A stretch of 64,000 bases of DNA from Hydrogenophaga pseudoflava NBRC 102511 (GTDB taxonomy: Bacteria; Pseudomonadota; Gammaproteobacteria; Burkholderiales; Burkholderiaceae_C), in assembly GCF_001592285.1 (NCBI RefSeq), contig NZ_BCWQ01000019.1, positions 19,672 to 83,671 on the forward strand. The letters run 5' to 3'. Made by a program: the position numbers and the translations under genes. Positions 32,986 through 46,641 of this stretch are shown in pieces (the first letter of the stretch is position 1; each line of letters begins with the position of its first letter). The notes beneath the pieces were generated by a model, which saw nothing but the letters and a program-made list of their open reading frames with translations, ran no database searches and was not told the DNA's origin.

Positions 32986-33807
32986 ATGAGCATCACCTAC
33001 AAAGACGAGGCTGGCATCGCCGGCATGCGCACGGCCTGTCGGCTGGCGTCCGAAGTGCTGGACTTCCTGACCCCGCACATCCAGCCCGGCGTGACCACAC
33101 TCGAGATCGACCGCCTCTCAGCCGAGTACATGAAGCAGCAGGGCACGCGCTCGGCCACCGTGGGCTACCAGCCCCCGGGCTACCCGCCCTACCCGGGCCA
33201 CCTCTGCACCTCGATCAACCACGTCGTCTGCCACGGCATCCCCAACGACAAGCCGCTGAAGAAGGGCGACATCCTCAACGTCGACGTCACCGTGATCACG
33301 CCGGAGGGCTGGTACGGTGACAACAGCCGCATGTTCCTCATCGGTGGCGAGGCCGCCTGCAGCGTGCAGGCCCGGCGGCTGACCCAGGTCACCTTCGAGG
33401 CCATGTGGAAGGGCATCGTGATGGTCAAGCCCGGCGTGCGCCTGGGCGACATCGGCCACGCGATCCAGACCTACGCCGAAGGCAACGGCTATTCCGTGGT
33501 GCGCGAGTTCTGCGGCCACGGCATCGGTCAGCGCTTCCACGAAGAGCCGCAGGTGCTGCACTACGGCCGCCCCGGCACGCTCGAAGAGCTCAAGCCTGGC
33601 ATGACCTTCACCATCGAGCCCATGATCAATGCCGGCAAGCGCGACATCAAGGAGATGGGCGACGGCTGGACCATCGTCACGCGCGACCGTTCGCTGTCTG
33701 CGCAGTGGGAACACACCGTGCTGGTCACGCCCACGGGCTACGAGGTGCTCACGCTCTCGGCCGGCAGCCCGCCCCTTCCCTCGTTCGTGACCACCACCGC
33801 CTGCTGA
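32986..33807 (+). CDS. map: Type I methionine aminopeptidase
   Basis: Removes N-terminal methionine from new proteins. The start MSITYKDEAG is preferred over an upstream TTG. The five metal ligands are in the usual motifs: NVDVTVITPEGWYGDNSRMF (two Asp), CGHGIGQRFHEEP (His), FTIEPMINAG (Glu) and WEHTVLV (Glu). The 273-residue length is slightly above the E. coli enzyme because of a short C-terminal tail. It lies before glnD as in many proteobacteria, with 15 bases between. Confidence 0.96.
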   Translation: MSITYKDEAGIAGMRTACRLASEVLDFLTPHIQPGVTTLEIDRLSAEYMKQQGTRSATVGYQPPGYPPYPGHLCTSINHVVCHGIPNDKPLKKGDILNVDVTVITPEGWYGDNSRMFLIGGEAACSVQARRLTQVTFEAMWKGIVMVKPGVRLGDIGHAIQTYAEGNGYSVVREFCGHGIGQRFHEEPQVLHYGRPGTLEELKPGMTFTIEPMINAGKRDIKEMGDGWTIVTRDRSLSAQWEHTVLVTPTGYEVLTLSAGSPPLPSFVTTTAC

Positions 33808-33822
33808 TTCCGGAGCGCTCCC

Positions 33823-36498
33823 ATGGCTGAAGCTGCAGGCGATCTCGGCGCGCTGCGCCAGCGCTACCGCGAAGACAAAACCACCTTGTTCACCCAGCTG
33901 GGCGAACAGGGTTCATCGACCCGCGGCGTGCGCCGCACCCTGCAGCAACTGGCCCGGCTGACCGACGGCACGCTGCGCCAGCTCTGGACCAATGCAGGCT
34001 TCGGTCCCGGCTTCTCGCTCCTGGCTGTCGGCGGCTATGGCCGTGGCGAGCTGTTCCCGAACTCGGACGTCGACGTGCTGGTGCTGCTGCCCGACGGCGC
34101 GACGCCAGATGGCGATGAAGCGCTGAAGGCGCGTCTGGAGTCCTTCATCGGCGCCTGCTGGGACGTGGGGCTGGAAATCGGCTCCAGCGTGCGCACCGCC
34201 GCCGAATGCGTCGAAGAGGCCGTGCGCGACGTGACGGTGCAGACCTCGCTGCTCGAATGCCGCCTGATTGTGGGCTCGCGGGCGCAGTTCACAGGCCTGG
34301 TGCGGCGCCTGGGCGAGGTCATGGACCCCAAGGCCTTCTTTGTGGCCAAGACGCTGGAAATGCGCCAGCGCCACACCAAGTACGAGAACACGCCCTACTC
34401 GCTCGAACCCAACTGCAAGGAGTCGCCGGGCGGCCTGCGCGACCTGCAGGTCATCCTCTGGGTGGCCAAGGCCGCCGGCCTGGGGCGCAGCTGGGACGAG
34501 CTGGCACGCCGGGGCCTGGCCACGCCGCTGGAGGTGCGCCAGATCAAGGCCAACGAGGCCCTGCTGAGCCTGATCCGCGCGCGGCTGCACCTGCTGGCCC
34601 ACCGGCGCGAAGACCGGCTGGTGTTCGACCTGCAGACCGCAGTGGCCGAGTCCTTCGGCTACAAGGCGCAGGCACCGGCCGCCGCCGGCCCGCACGAGCA
34701 GCCACCGGCGCCCACCGCCCGCCTGGCCCGCCGCGCCAGCGAGGAGCTGATGCGGCGCTACTACTGGGCGGCCAAGGCCGTGACCCAGCTCAACCAGATC
34801 CTGCTGCTCAACATCGAGGAGCGGCTGAACAGCGACGAGAACGGCGCCGACCAGATGCGCCCGATCAACGAGCGCTTCTACGACAAGGCCGGCATGCTGG
34901 AAGTGGCCAGCGACCACCTCTACCTCCGGCAGCCGCACGCCATCCTCGAAACCTTCCTGCTCTACCAGACCACGGTGGGCATCAAGGGCCTGTCGGCGCG
35001 CACGCTGCGCGCGCTGTACAACGCGCGCCCGATCATGAACGGCGCCTTCCGCGCCGACCCGGTCAACCACGCCACTTTCCTGCAGATCCTGCAGCAGCCC
35101 GAGGGCATCACGCACGCCATGCGGCTGATGAACCAGACCTCGGTGCTGGGCCGCTATCTCTGGGTGTTTCGCCACATCGTCGGCCAGATGCAGCACGACC
35201 TGTTCCACGTCTACACGGTCGACCAGCACATCCTGATGGTCCTGCGCAACGTGCGCCGCTTCTTCATCGCCGAGCACTCGCACGAATACCCCTTCTGCTC
35301 TCAGTTGGCCGCGGGCTGGGACAAGCCCTGGATCTTCTACGTGGCGGCGCTGTTCCACGACATCGCCAAGGGTCGCGGCGGCGACCACTCCGAGCTGGGT
35401 GCGCGCGACGTGCGCAGCTTCTGCCGCCAGCACGGCATCGCGCGCGAAGACGCCAAGCTGATCGAGTTCCTGGTGTCCGAACACCTGACCATGAGCCGCA
35501 TCGCGCAAAAGGAAGACCTGAGCGACCCGGACGTGATCACCGCCTTCGCCCAGCGCGTGGGCAACGAGCGCTACCTCACCGCGCTCTACCTGCTCACGGT
35601 GGCCGACATCCGCGGCACCAGCCCCAAGGTGTGGAACGCCTGGAAGGGCAAGCTGCTGGAAGACCTGTACCGCTACACCCTGCGCGCCCTGGGCGGCCGC
35701 GCTCCCGACCCGGACGCCGTGGTCGAGGCGCGCAAGCGCGAGGCCCTGTCCATGCTGGCGCTGCACGCCCTGCCCCACCAGGCGCACAAGGCCCTGTGGG
35801 ACACGCTGGACGTGGGCTATTTCATGCGCCACCAGGCCGACGAGATCGCCTGGCACACACGGGTGCTCACGCGCCAGCTGGCCATCAACGCACGCAGCGG
35901 CACCGGGGTGCCCCCCGACGCCGCCATCGTGCGCGCCCGCCTCTCGCCCGAGGGCGAGGGCCTGCAGGTGCTGGTCTACTCGCCGGACCAGAACGACCTC
36001 TTCGCCCGCATCTGCGGCTACTTCGACAACGCCGGGTTCTCGATCCTCGACGCCCGCATCCACACCACCATGACCGGACACGCGCTGGACACCTTCCAGG
36101 TGGTGGCGCCCACGCTGTCGGAGCACTACCGCGAGCTGATCGCGATGGTCGAAAACAAGCTCGCCAGCACCATCGACGAGCGCGGCCCGCTGCCGCCGCC
36201 CAGCAAGGGGCGGCTCTCGCGCCGGGTCAAGAGCTTCCCGATCACGCCACGGGTGGACCTGCGGCCGGACGAAAAAGCCCAGCGCTGGCTGCTGAGCATC
36301 TCCGCCAGCGACCGCGCCGGCCTGCTCTACTGCATCTCGCGCGTGCTGGCCCAGCACCACATCAGCGTGCAGCTGGCCAAGGTCAGCACCCTGGGCGAGC
36401 GGGTCGAGGACACGTTCCTGATCAGCGGACCCGAGCTGCAGGTCAACAAGCGCCAGATCGAAATCGAGACCGAACTGCTGGAAACGCTGGAGGGCTGA
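33823..36498 (+). CDS. glnD: Bifunctional PII uridylyltransferase/uridylyl-removing enzyme
   Basis: Nitrogen sensor that uridylylates or deuridylylates PII. The 891-residue protein shows, in order, the nucleotidyltransferase domain ([20 protein letters not shown]), the linker and HD hydrolase domain ([19 protein letters not shown]), and two C-terminal ACT domains ([20 protein letters not shown] and [20 protein letters not shown]) that bind glutamine. The start [10 protein letters not shown] has GGAG upstream. The end of the gene forms a hairpin with the convergent RND gene. Confidence 0.97.
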   Translation: MAEAAGDLGALRQRYREDKTTLFTQLGEQGSSTRGVRRTLQQLARLTDGTLRQLWTNAGFGPGFSLLAVGGYGRGELFPNSDVDVLVLLPDGATPDGDEALKARLESFIGACWDVGLEIGSSVRTAAECVEEAVRDVTVQTSLLECRLIVGSRAQFTGLVRRLGEVMDPKAFFVAKTLEMRQRHTKYENTPYSLEPNCKESPGGLRDLQVILWVAKAAGLGRSWDELARRGLATPLEVRQIKANEALLSLIRARLHLLAHRREDRLVFDLQTAVAESFGYKAQAPAAAGPHEQPPAPTARLARRASEELMRRYYWAAKAVTQLNQILLLNIEERLNSDENGADQMRPINERFYDKAGMLEVASDHLYLRQPHAILETFLLYQTTVGIKGLSARTLRALYNARPIMNGAFRADPVNHATFLQILQQPEGITHAMRLMNQTSVLGRYLWVFRHIVGQMQHDLFHVYTVDQHILMVLRNVRRFFIAEHSHEYPFCSQLAAGWDKPWIFYVAALFHDIAKGRGGDHSELGARDVRSFCRQHGIAREDAKLIEFLVSEHLTMSRIAQKEDLSDPDVITAFAQRVGNERYLTALYLLTVADIRGTSPKVWNAWKGKLLEDLYRYTLRALGGRAPDPDAVVEARKREALSMLALHALPHQAHKALWDTLDVGYFMRHQADEIAWHTRVLTRQLAINARSGTGVPPDAAIVRARLSPEGEGLQVLVYSPDQNDLFARICGYFDNAGFSILDARIHTTMTGHALDTFQVVAPTLSEHYRELIAMVENKLASTIDERGPLPPPSKGRLSRRVKSFPITPRVDLRPDEKAQRWLLSISASDRAGLLYCISRVLAQHHISVQLAKVSTLGERVEDTFLISGPELQVNKRQIEIETELLETLEG

Positions 36499-36509
36499 GC
36501 GCCCTCCAG
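36487..36509. terminator. Perfect 9-bp hairpin with the glnD stop codon in the loop
   Basis: CTGGAGGGC-TGAGC-GCCCTCCAG has fully paired arms and holds the TGA in the loop. It is 9 bases away from the end of the convergent RND gene. No T-run follows, so it is not a canonical terminator; it may act for both convergent transcripts. Confidence 0.42.
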
Positions 36510-36517
36510 CTGTCCGA

Positions 36518-39500
36518 TCAGGCGGGGTGGCTCAGTGCGTTCGGGTCCCGCTCGTGGGCGCGCTCATCGCGCACCTGGCGGCCGAACAGGCGGGCGAAGA
36601 AGATGCTCAGGTCGTCGACGATGGTGAACACCGCCGGCACCACCAGCAGGCTCAGCAGGGTCGAGGTCACCAGACCGCCGATCACCGCCACCGCCATCGG
36701 CGAGCGGAAGCTGCTGTCCGCCGCCCCCGAACCCACCGCCACCGGCAGCATGCCGGCCACCATGGCAATGGTGGTCATGACAATCGGCCGCGCCCGCTTG
36801 TGGCAGGCATCCAGGATGGCTTCCAGCCTCGGCAGGCCGCGCTGGCGACGCGCCTCGATGGCGTACTCCACCAGCAGGATGGAGTTCTTCGACGCCACCC
36901 CCATCAGCATCACCAGGCCGATCAGCGAGGGCATGGAGAAGCTCTTGTTGGTCAGCAGCAGGGCCACGAAGGCGCCCCCGAAGGACATCAGCAGCGCGGG
37001 CAGGATGGTCAGCGGCATCAGGAAGGCCTTGAACAGCAGCACCAGCACGATGTAGATGCACAGCACGCCGGTCAGCATGGCCAGGCCGAAGCTGGCGAAT
37101 AGTTCGCCCTGCACCTCGGCGTCGCCGATCTCCAGCACCTGCACGCCCGGCGGCAGGTTCTGGATGCTGGGCAGCGCGTCCACCGCGGTCTTCATGTCGC
37201 CCAGCGGGATGCCAGCGAGCTCGACCTCGAAGTTGATGTTGCGCGAGCGGTCGTAGCGGTCGATCACGGCCGGGCCGCCGCCGAAAGTCAGCGTGGCGAC
37301 CTGGCTGAGCATGACCGGGCCCTTGGCGCCGGGCACGGACAGGCGGCCCAGCACCTCCAGGTTCTCGCGCGCGGCGCTGTCGAGCTTGACCACGATCGGC
37401 ACCTGGCGCTGCGGCAGGTTCAGCTTGGGCAGCGCACTGTCGTAGTCGCCCACGGTGGCGATGCGCAGCGTCTCGGCGATGGCCGAGCTGGTCACGCCCA
37501 GATCGGCGGCGCGCTGCAGGTCGGGCGTGACGATGATCTCGGTGCGCACCAGCGCGGCCGACGACTGGATGCTGCCCACGCCGTTGATGGTGCGCAGGTC
37601 GCGCTCGATGGCGCGGGCCGCGGTCGACAGCGCGCTGGCGTCGTTGCCGGTGAGCGTCAGGATGTATTTCTCGCCCGAGCCGCCCAGGCCCACCTTGTAG
37701 CGCACGCCCGGCAGACCGGACATCACTTCGCGGATCTGGTTCTCGATCACCTGCTTGCGCGGGCGCTGGCCGCGCGGGTCGAGCTGGATGGTCAGCGCCG
37801 CCTTGCGCGACTCCTGCGCGCCCTGCGGCGCGAAGGGGTCGGTGCCGGCCGAGCCGGAGCCGATGGTGGTGTACACCGACTTGACGTGCTGCACCCCGTT
37901 CACGAGCACCCGCGCCCGTTCGGCGGTGGCCACGGTCTGCGCCAGCGTGGCACCCGGCGGCAGCTCCAGGTAGACCTGGGTCTGCGAGTTGTCGTCCGGC
38001 GGGATGAAGCCCTGGGGTAGCAGCGGGATCAGCGCCAGCGAGCCGAAGAAGAAGAGGATGGCGCCGACCAGCGTCAGCCAGCGGTGGCGGATGCAGGCCG
38101 CGGCCCAGCGCTGGTAGGTGTCGAGCCAGCCGGGTTCGTTCTGGTTGGTCATCCAGGCCCAGAGGCCGCCGAGGAAGCGGTTGCTGCGCGCCCAGGCCGG
38201 CTGCTCCTTGGCGGTCACCACCGGCTTGAGCAGGTAGGCCGCCATCATGGGCGTGAGCGCGCGCGCCACCACCAGCGAGGCGAACACCGCCAGCGCGGCC
38301 GTCCAGCCGAACTGCTTGAAGAACTTGCCCGGAATGCCGGCCATGAAGGCCGTGGGCAGGAACACCGCGATCAGGGTGAAGGTGGTGGCGATCACGGCCA
38401 TGCCGATCTCGTCCGCCGCTTCCATGGCCGCCTGGTACGGCGTCTTGCCCATGCGCATGTGGCGCACGATGTTCTCCACCTCCACGATGGCGTCGTCCAC
38501 CAGGATGCCGATGACCAGCGACATGGCCAGCAGCGTGACCACGTTGATGGTGAAGCCCATGTAGTGCATGCCGATGAAGGCCGGGATGGCCGACAGCGGC
38601 AGGGCCACGGCCGAGACCACGGTGGCGCGGAAGTCGCGCAGGAACAGCCAGACCACCAGCACCGCCAGCAGGGCGCCCTCGTACAACAGGGTCATGGAGG
38701 CGTTGAACTCCTCCTCCACCGGCGTCACGAAGTCGAACGACTCGGTGATCTGCAGGTCCGGACGGGCGGCCTGCAACTCCTTGAGCCTGGCGCGCACGCC
38801 CTGCCCGACCTCCACCTCGCTGGCACCCTTGCTGCGCGCCACCTCGAAGCCGACCACCGGCTTGCCGTCCAGGAAGGCCGCCGCGGTCGGCTCGGCGATG
38901 GTGTCCTTCACGGTCGCGATCTGGTCCAGCCGGATGCGACGGCCATCGGACAGCGAGAGCTCCAGCGCGGCCAGCTCCTCGGCCGACTTCATCGCCGAGA
39001 GCGTGCGCAGCGGCTGCTGGCTGCCGCCGATGTCGGCGCGGCCGCCCGCGCTCTCGATCTGCACACGGGCCAGCTGGCGCGATATGTCGGCCGCGGTGGC
39101 CCCCAGCGCCTGCAGCTTGAGCGGGTCCAGCAGGATCTGCACCTCGCGGTTGACGCCGCCCACGCGGTTGATCGCACCCACGCCACGCACCGACAGCAGC
39201 AGCTTAGCCACGTCGTTGTCGACGAACCAGGAGATGGCCTCGTCGTCCATCTTGTCCGAGCGCACCGTGTAGGCCAGCACCGCACCACCGGCCAGCTCCA
39301 GCTTGTTGACGATGGGCTCGCGCAGGTCGGTGGGCAGGTCGCCGCGCACCTTGGCCACGGCCGAGCGCACGTCGTCCAGCGCTTCCTGTGTGGGTTTCTC
39401 GATCCGGAACTCGGCCGTGATCGAGACCGTGCCGTCCTGCACCTTGGTGTAGATGTGCTTGAGGCCCTGCAGCGACGCCAGGCTGTTCTCGATCTTGCGC

Positions 39501-39691
39501 GCGACGTCGTTTTCCAGCTGGTTGGGTGCGGCACCCGGCAGGCTGGCGACGATGGTGATGTTGGGCACGTCCAGGTCGGGGAAGTTCTGCACCTTCATCG
39601 CCTGGAACGAGAACAGACCGGCGAGCGTGAGCATGACGAACAGCATCGCCGCCGGAATCGGGTTGCGGATGGACCACGCGGAAACGTTCAT
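36518..39691 (-). CDS. RND efflux inner-membrane transporter (HAE1 / AcrB-type)
   Basis: Proton-driven pump subunit of a tripartite efflux system. At 1057 residues it has the RND layout of 12 membrane segments and two large periplasmic loops. The proton-relay aspartates are in LVIGILVDDAIVEVENIV, and the second repeat shows GVASKNSILLVEYAIEARRQ. The start NVSAWSIRNPIPAAMLFVML is typical. The fusion-protein gene lies 10 bases upstream and the outer-membrane gene before that. The substrates cannot be read from the sequence; no adjacent regulator is present. Confidence 0.96.
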   Translation of the reverse strand: MNVSAWSIRNPIPAAMLFVMLTLAGLFSFQAMKVQNFPDLDVPNITIVASLPGAAPNQLENDVARKIENSLASLQGLKHIYTKVQDGTVSITAEFRIEKPTQEALDDVRSAVAKVRGDLPTDLREPIVNKLELAGGAVLAYTVRSDKMDDEAISWFVDNDVAKLLLSVRGVGAINRVGGVNREVQILLDPLKLQALGATAADISRQLARVQIESAGGRADIGGSQQPLRTLSAMKSAEELAALELSLSDGRRIRLDQIATVKDTIAEPTAAAFLDGKPVVGFEVARSKGASEVEVGQGVRARLKELQAARPDLQITESFDFVTPVEEEFNASMTLLYEGALLAVLVVWLFLRDFRATVVSAVALPLSAIPAFIGMHYMGFTINVVTLLAMSLVIGILVDDAIVEVENIVRHMRMGKTPYQAAMEAADEIGMAVIATTFTLIAVFLPTAFMAGIPGKFFKQFGWTAALAVFASLVVARALTPMMAAYLLKPVVTAKEQPAWARSNRFLGGLWAWMTNQNEPGWLDTYQRWAAACIRHRWLTLVGAILFFFGSLALIPLLPQGFIPPDDNSQTQVYLELPPGATLAQTVATAERARVLVNGVQHVKSVYTTIGSGSAGTDPFAPQGAQESRKAALTIQLDPRGQRPRKQVIENQIREVMSGLPGVRYKVGLGGSGEKYILTLTGNDASALSTAARAIERDLRTINGVGSIQSSAALVRTEIIVTPDLQRAADLGVTSSAIAETLRIATVGDYDSALPKLNLPQRQVPIVVKLDSAARENLEVLGRLSVPGAKGPVMLSQVATLTFGGGPAVIDRYDRSRNINFEVELAGIPLGDMKTAVDALPSIQNLPPGVQVLEIGDAEVQGELFASFGLAMLTGVLCIYIVLVLLFKAFLMPLTILPALLMSFGGAFVALLLTNKSFSMPSLIGLVMLMGVASKNSILLVEYAIEARRQRGLPRLEAILDACHKRARPIVMTTIAMVAGMLPVAVGSGAADSSFRSPMAVAVIGGLVTSTLLSLLVVPAVFTIVDDLSIFFARLFGRQVRDERAHERDPNALSHPA

Positions 39692-39701
39692 GGCCGGTCC
39701 T

Positions 39702-40853
39702 TCACTGCGCGATCTTCACGAGGTCGCCCTCGTTGAGGAAGCCGGCGCCCTGCACCGCCACCGTCTCGTCGGCCTTCAGGCCCTGCAGCACCTCCACGCG
39801 GTCACCCGCGCGGCGCCCGGTGTCCACCTTGCGCTGCCCGGCCTTGCTGTCGGCGCCGATCACGAACACGTAGTTGTGGCCGTCGCGCACCACGATGGCC
39901 TGCGCCGGCACGGTCAGCGCCTGGCTGCTGCCGATCTGGAACTGGCCGCGCGCGAAGGTGCCAGCCTTGAGTTCGGTGTGCTTGGGCAGATCGGCGAACA
40001 CCAGCACGTTGCGGGTCTGCGGATCGGCCGTGGGCGCGATGGCGCGCACCGTGCCCGCCACGGTCAGGCCGCTGGCCGCCGTGACCTCCACCTTCTGGCC
40101 CACCTTGACCTGGCCGACCTCGGCCGGCGTCACCTCGGCGCGCCACTCCATGCGGCTCTGCCGCACCAGGCGGAACAGCTCCTGCCCGGCGCCGGCCACC
40201 GCACCCACCGTGGCCGTGCGGGCCGAGATCACGCCGTCGTCCGGCGCGCGCACCTGGGTGTTGCCCAGGCGCACCTGGCTGGCGGCGTAGGCGGCCTTGG
40301 CGGCTTCGAACTGCGCCCGCGTCACCTTTTCCTGCGTCAGGTACTGGGCGATCTGCGACTTGGACAATGCCCCGGTGTTCTCGATCGAGCGTGCCCGGTC
40401 GGCATCGGCCTTGGCGCTCTCGGCCGCGGCCTCGGCCTGCATCAGCGCGGCCTTGCCCTGCAGGCTCTCGGCCTCGGTGGTCTCGCGGGCGAAGGTGGCC
40501 AGCACCTGGCCCTTCTTCACCACATCGCCGATGTTCACGTTCACGGTGGCCAGGCGCAAGCCCGGCACCTCGGCGCCCACGCTGGCCTCCTGCCAGGCGG
40601 CGATGTTGCCGTTGGCCTGCAGCTGCAGTGCCAGGCTGGCGGTTTCCGGCTTGGCGGTGCTCACCGTCATTGCGGGCTTGGGCGCTGCTGCGGGGGCGGC
40701 GCCCTCGGCTGCGGGCGCCGCCGGGCCGGCAGCCGCCCCTTCGGCGGGCTTGTCGCTGCCGCCGCAGGCCACCGCGAGCACCGAGGACAACAGCAGCACG
40801 GCCGCGAGGCGGCCCGAGGAATCAACGGACAGTTGGCGCATGGTCTTCTTCAT
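39702..40853 (-). CDS. RND efflux periplasmic membrane-fusion lipoprotein
   Basis: A 383-residue HlyD/AcrA-type adaptor. The signal peptide ends in the lipobox LAVAC (Cys30), followed by an Ala/Pro-rich linker. Then come the lipoyl half-motifs (ANGNIAAWQEASVGAEVPGL), an alpha-hairpin (ALMQAEAAAESAKADADRAR) and the beta-barrel (VRAPDDGVISARTATVGAVA, ATFARETTEAES). It overlaps the upstream outer-membrane gene by four bases. This links outer-membrane and inner-membrane parts of the pump. Confidence 0.94.
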   Translation of the reverse strand: MKKTMRQLSVDSSGRLAAVLLLSSVLAVACGGSDKPAEGAAAGPAAPAAEGAAPAAAPKPAMTVSTAKPETASLALQLQANGNIAAWQEASVGAEVPGLRLATVNVNIGDVVKKGQVLATFARETTEAESLQGKAALMQAEAAAESAKADADRARSIENTGALSKSQIAQYLTQEKVTRAQFEAAKAAYAASQVRLGNTQVRAPDDGVISARTATVGAVAGAGQELFRLVRQSRMEWRAEVTPAEVGQVKVGQKVEVTAASGLTVAGTVRAIAPTADPQTRNVLVFADLPKHTELKAGTFARGQFQIGSSQALTVPAQAIVVRDGHNYVFVIGADSKAGQRKVDTGRRAGDRVEVLQGLKADETVAVQGAGFLNEGDLVKIAQ

Positions 40854-42286
40854 GAGGCTTGGCGCACCGGTTCCGGCGCGATCTGGGGGTCAAAACCGCC
40901 GCCCAGGGCGACGTACAGGGCGATCCAGGTGTTCAGGTGGTCCAGCTGCAGCGCCACAGCGCCGCTGTCGGCGTTGAGCTTGAGCCGGCGGGCCTCCTCC
41001 AGTTCGTTGAGGTTGGCCAGACCCACGCGGTAGCGCGCCTCGGTGGCCTCGAACGAACGGGTGTAGCCCGCGACGGCCTGCTGGCTGGCCACCAGCTGGG
41101 TGCGCAGCGTGTCCAGCGCCACCAGCGACTGCTCGACCTCGGCGATGGCGCGGCGCAGCACATTGGCGTAGCCGATGGCCGCCGACTCGTAGCGCGCGGC
41201 AGCGGCCTCGGCCGACGCGTTCAGGCCACCGCGGCCGATCAGCGGCAGGTTCAGCACCAGCGGACCGACCGACCAGGTGTTGAAGGTCGTGCTCTCGCCA
41301 CCGGTGGTGAAACGGTTGCGCAGCACGTTGCTGCTCAGGCTCAGGCTGGGCCAGAGCGCGGCACGGGCCACGCCCACGCCCTCGGCAGCGGCCACCAGCT
41401 CTTGCTGCGCGCGGGCCACGTCGGGCCGCTGGCGGATCACTTCCAGCGGCACGGCCGACACCGCCAGTGCCGATCCGGCCGCAGTCGGATCGGGCAAGGC
41501 GCCGCTGGCCCCCAGGCGCTCGCGCAGAGCCGGCTCGTCGGCACCCACCAGCGCCACGATGGCCTTGAACTGCTGCTCGCACTGGCGGTGCTGTTGCGCC
41601 AGCCGCGCCTCAGCGTCGGCCTGGCCCGCCCGCGCCAGCGCCGCGGTGGCCGGCGCCAGCAGACCCGCTCGCTCGGTGTCGGCCGCGCTCTGGGCGGTGA
41701 TGCTGCGTGAGGCGCGGTCGCTGTCGATCACGGCCTTCTGCGCCAGGCAGGAGCGCCAGCTCAGGTACAGCCGCGCCGTCTCGGCCGCCATCAGCACCCG
41801 GGCCTCGTGCCAGCCGGCCTGTGCGGCGTTCGCCTGGGCCGAGGCCTGGCGCACCGACGAGGCGTTCTGGCCCCACAGGTCGATCGCCCACGAGGCCTGC
41901 AGGCCCACGTTCATGCCGGTGCCCAATGGCGCGCTGGCGTCCACGCCGCGGTAGGCGCCGGCCGTCAGCCCCACCTGGGGCAGCGTGGCGCTGTCGGCGC
42001 CGGCCAGTGCCGCACGCGCCGCAAACACCTGGGCCCGGGCAGCCATGATGCTGGCGCTGCCCTGCTGGGCCTGACCGATCAGCTCAGGCAGCCGGGGGTC
42101 TCCCAGGCGCGACCACCAGTCGACCAGCGAGGTGGTCTGGCCCTGGTGGGGCACGGCGGGTGCGAACCAGGCCTTGGGCAGGCTGGACTCCACCATCTGC
42201 ACACTGCGTTCGGGCGGCGGCCCCATGCCCGCACAGGCGCTCAGGCCCAGCGCACCCAACAGAATAAGAAGTGGTTTCATTTGCAT
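40850..42286 (-). CDS. RND efflux outer-membrane lipoprotein (NodT/OprM family)
   Basis: A 478-residue TolC-like channel. The N-terminus MQMKPLLILLGALGLSACAG ends in a lipobox (Cys18), so the protein is lipid-anchored; a start two codons later (MKPLL) is equally possible. Two repeat halves carry the long helices of the channel (for example VDWWSRLGDPRLPELIGQAQ and RRLKLNADSGAVALQLDHL). It is first in the three-gene operon, an unusual order, since the outer-membrane gene often comes last. No regulator gene is next to it. Confidence 0.93.
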   Translation of the reverse strand: MQMKPLLILLGALGLSACAGMGPPPERSVQMVESSLPKAWFAPAVPHQGQTTSLVDWWSRLGDPRLPELIGQAQQGSASIMAARAQVFAARAALAGADSATLPQVGLTAGAYRGVDASAPLGTGMNVGLQASWAIDLWGQNASSVRQASAQANAAQAGWHEARVLMAAETARLYLSWRSCLAQKAVIDSDRASRSITAQSAADTERAGLLAPATAALARAGQADAEARLAQQHRQCEQQFKAIVALVGADEPALRERLGASGALPDPTAAGSALAVSAVPLEVIRQRPDVARAQQELVAAAEGVGVARAALWPSLSLSSNVLRNRFTTGGESTTFNTWSVGPLVLNLPLIGRGGLNASAEAAAARYESAAIGYANVLRRAIAEVEQSLVALDTLRTQLVASQQAVAGYTRSFEATEARYRVGLANLNELEEARRLKLNADSGAVALQLDHLNTWIALYVALGGGFDPQIAPEPVRQAS

Positions 42287-42366
42287 TCAGACGAAATGCC
42301 GCGTTGCAGCGCAACAAAGTAATCGAGCATAGCGAAGCCGCGGCCCGCTTCAGAGGACTTTTTGTT

Positions 42367-42906
42367 TCAGTTTTTTTCGTTTTCCGTCACACCCGGCGCC
42401 ACCACTTCGGTGAAACCGAAGCGGGTGAAGTCGCGCACGCGCATGGGATACAGCGTGCCCATCAGGTGGTCGCACTCGTGCTGCACCACGCGGGCGTGGA
42501 AACCCTCCACCTCCCGTTCCAGCCGGCTGCCGTCCGCGGCAAAGCCCTGGTAGCGGATGCGCCGCCAACGCGGCACGACGGCCCGCAGCCCGGGCACCGA
42601 GAGGCAGCCCTCCCAGCCCTCCTCCTCTTCACCGCCCAGCGGGGTGATGACAGGGTTGATCAGCACCGTGCGCGCCACGACGGGCGCATCCGGATAGCGC
42701 GGGTTGGGCGCGCCGGTGCCAAAGATCACCACCTGCAGGTCCACGCCGATCTGCGGTGCCGCCAGGCCGGCACCGTTCGCGGCAGCCATGGTCTCTTCCA
42801 TGTCGGCCACCAGCTGGTGCAGCTCGGGGGTGTCGAAAGTCTGCACGGGCTGGGCGATCCGCAGCAGCCTGGGGTCGCCCATCTTGAGGATCGTGTGAAT
42901 GGCCAT
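42367..42906 (-). CDS. def: Peptide deformylase
   Basis: Removes the formyl group from N-terminal formyl-methionine. The three active-site motifs are in order: [11 protein letters not shown] (residues 45-55), EGCLSVPG with metal ligand Cys101, and QHECDHLMG with His143, Glu144 and His147. The 179-residue length is normal. The end is enriched in Lys/Asn (TENEKN). It is not next to fmt here, so it may be one of several deformylases; a second copy elsewhere is likely in this group. Confidence 0.96.
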   Translation of the reverse strand: MAIHTILKMGDPRLLRIAQPVQTFDTPELHQLVADMEETMAAANGAGLAAPQIGVDLQVVIFGTGAPNPRYPDAPVVARTVLINPVITPLGGEEEEGWEGCLSVPGLRAVVPRWRRIRYQGFAADGSRLEREVEGFHARVVQHECDHLMGTLYPMRVRDFTRFGFTEVVAPGVTENEKN

Positions 42907-43019
42907 GAGAAAGCGGCGGTATTGGGGTTTTGCCCGGGTGGCGCGCGATTGTGGCGCAGCTAGAGTGGGCAGAGATACCCACCCCTGTAATTGCTGCCAC
43001 CACGTTGTCAGGAGGACCC

Positions 43020-46610
<3,591 letters not shown>

Positions 46611-46641
46611 GGGTGGAAATCGGCGGTGGTGGGGGATGGCC

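Noticed and set aside
33913..36360. Leftward frame of 815 residues over glnD
   Set aside because: Antisense shadow of glnD; no recognisable motif and biased composition.
42335..42385. T-rich stretch and GAAGC/GCTTC repeat at the def end taken as a terminator
   Set aside because: The T-rich part codes for the Lys/Asn tail of def, and the 5-bp stem is separated from T-runs in the wrong order for the leftward gene.
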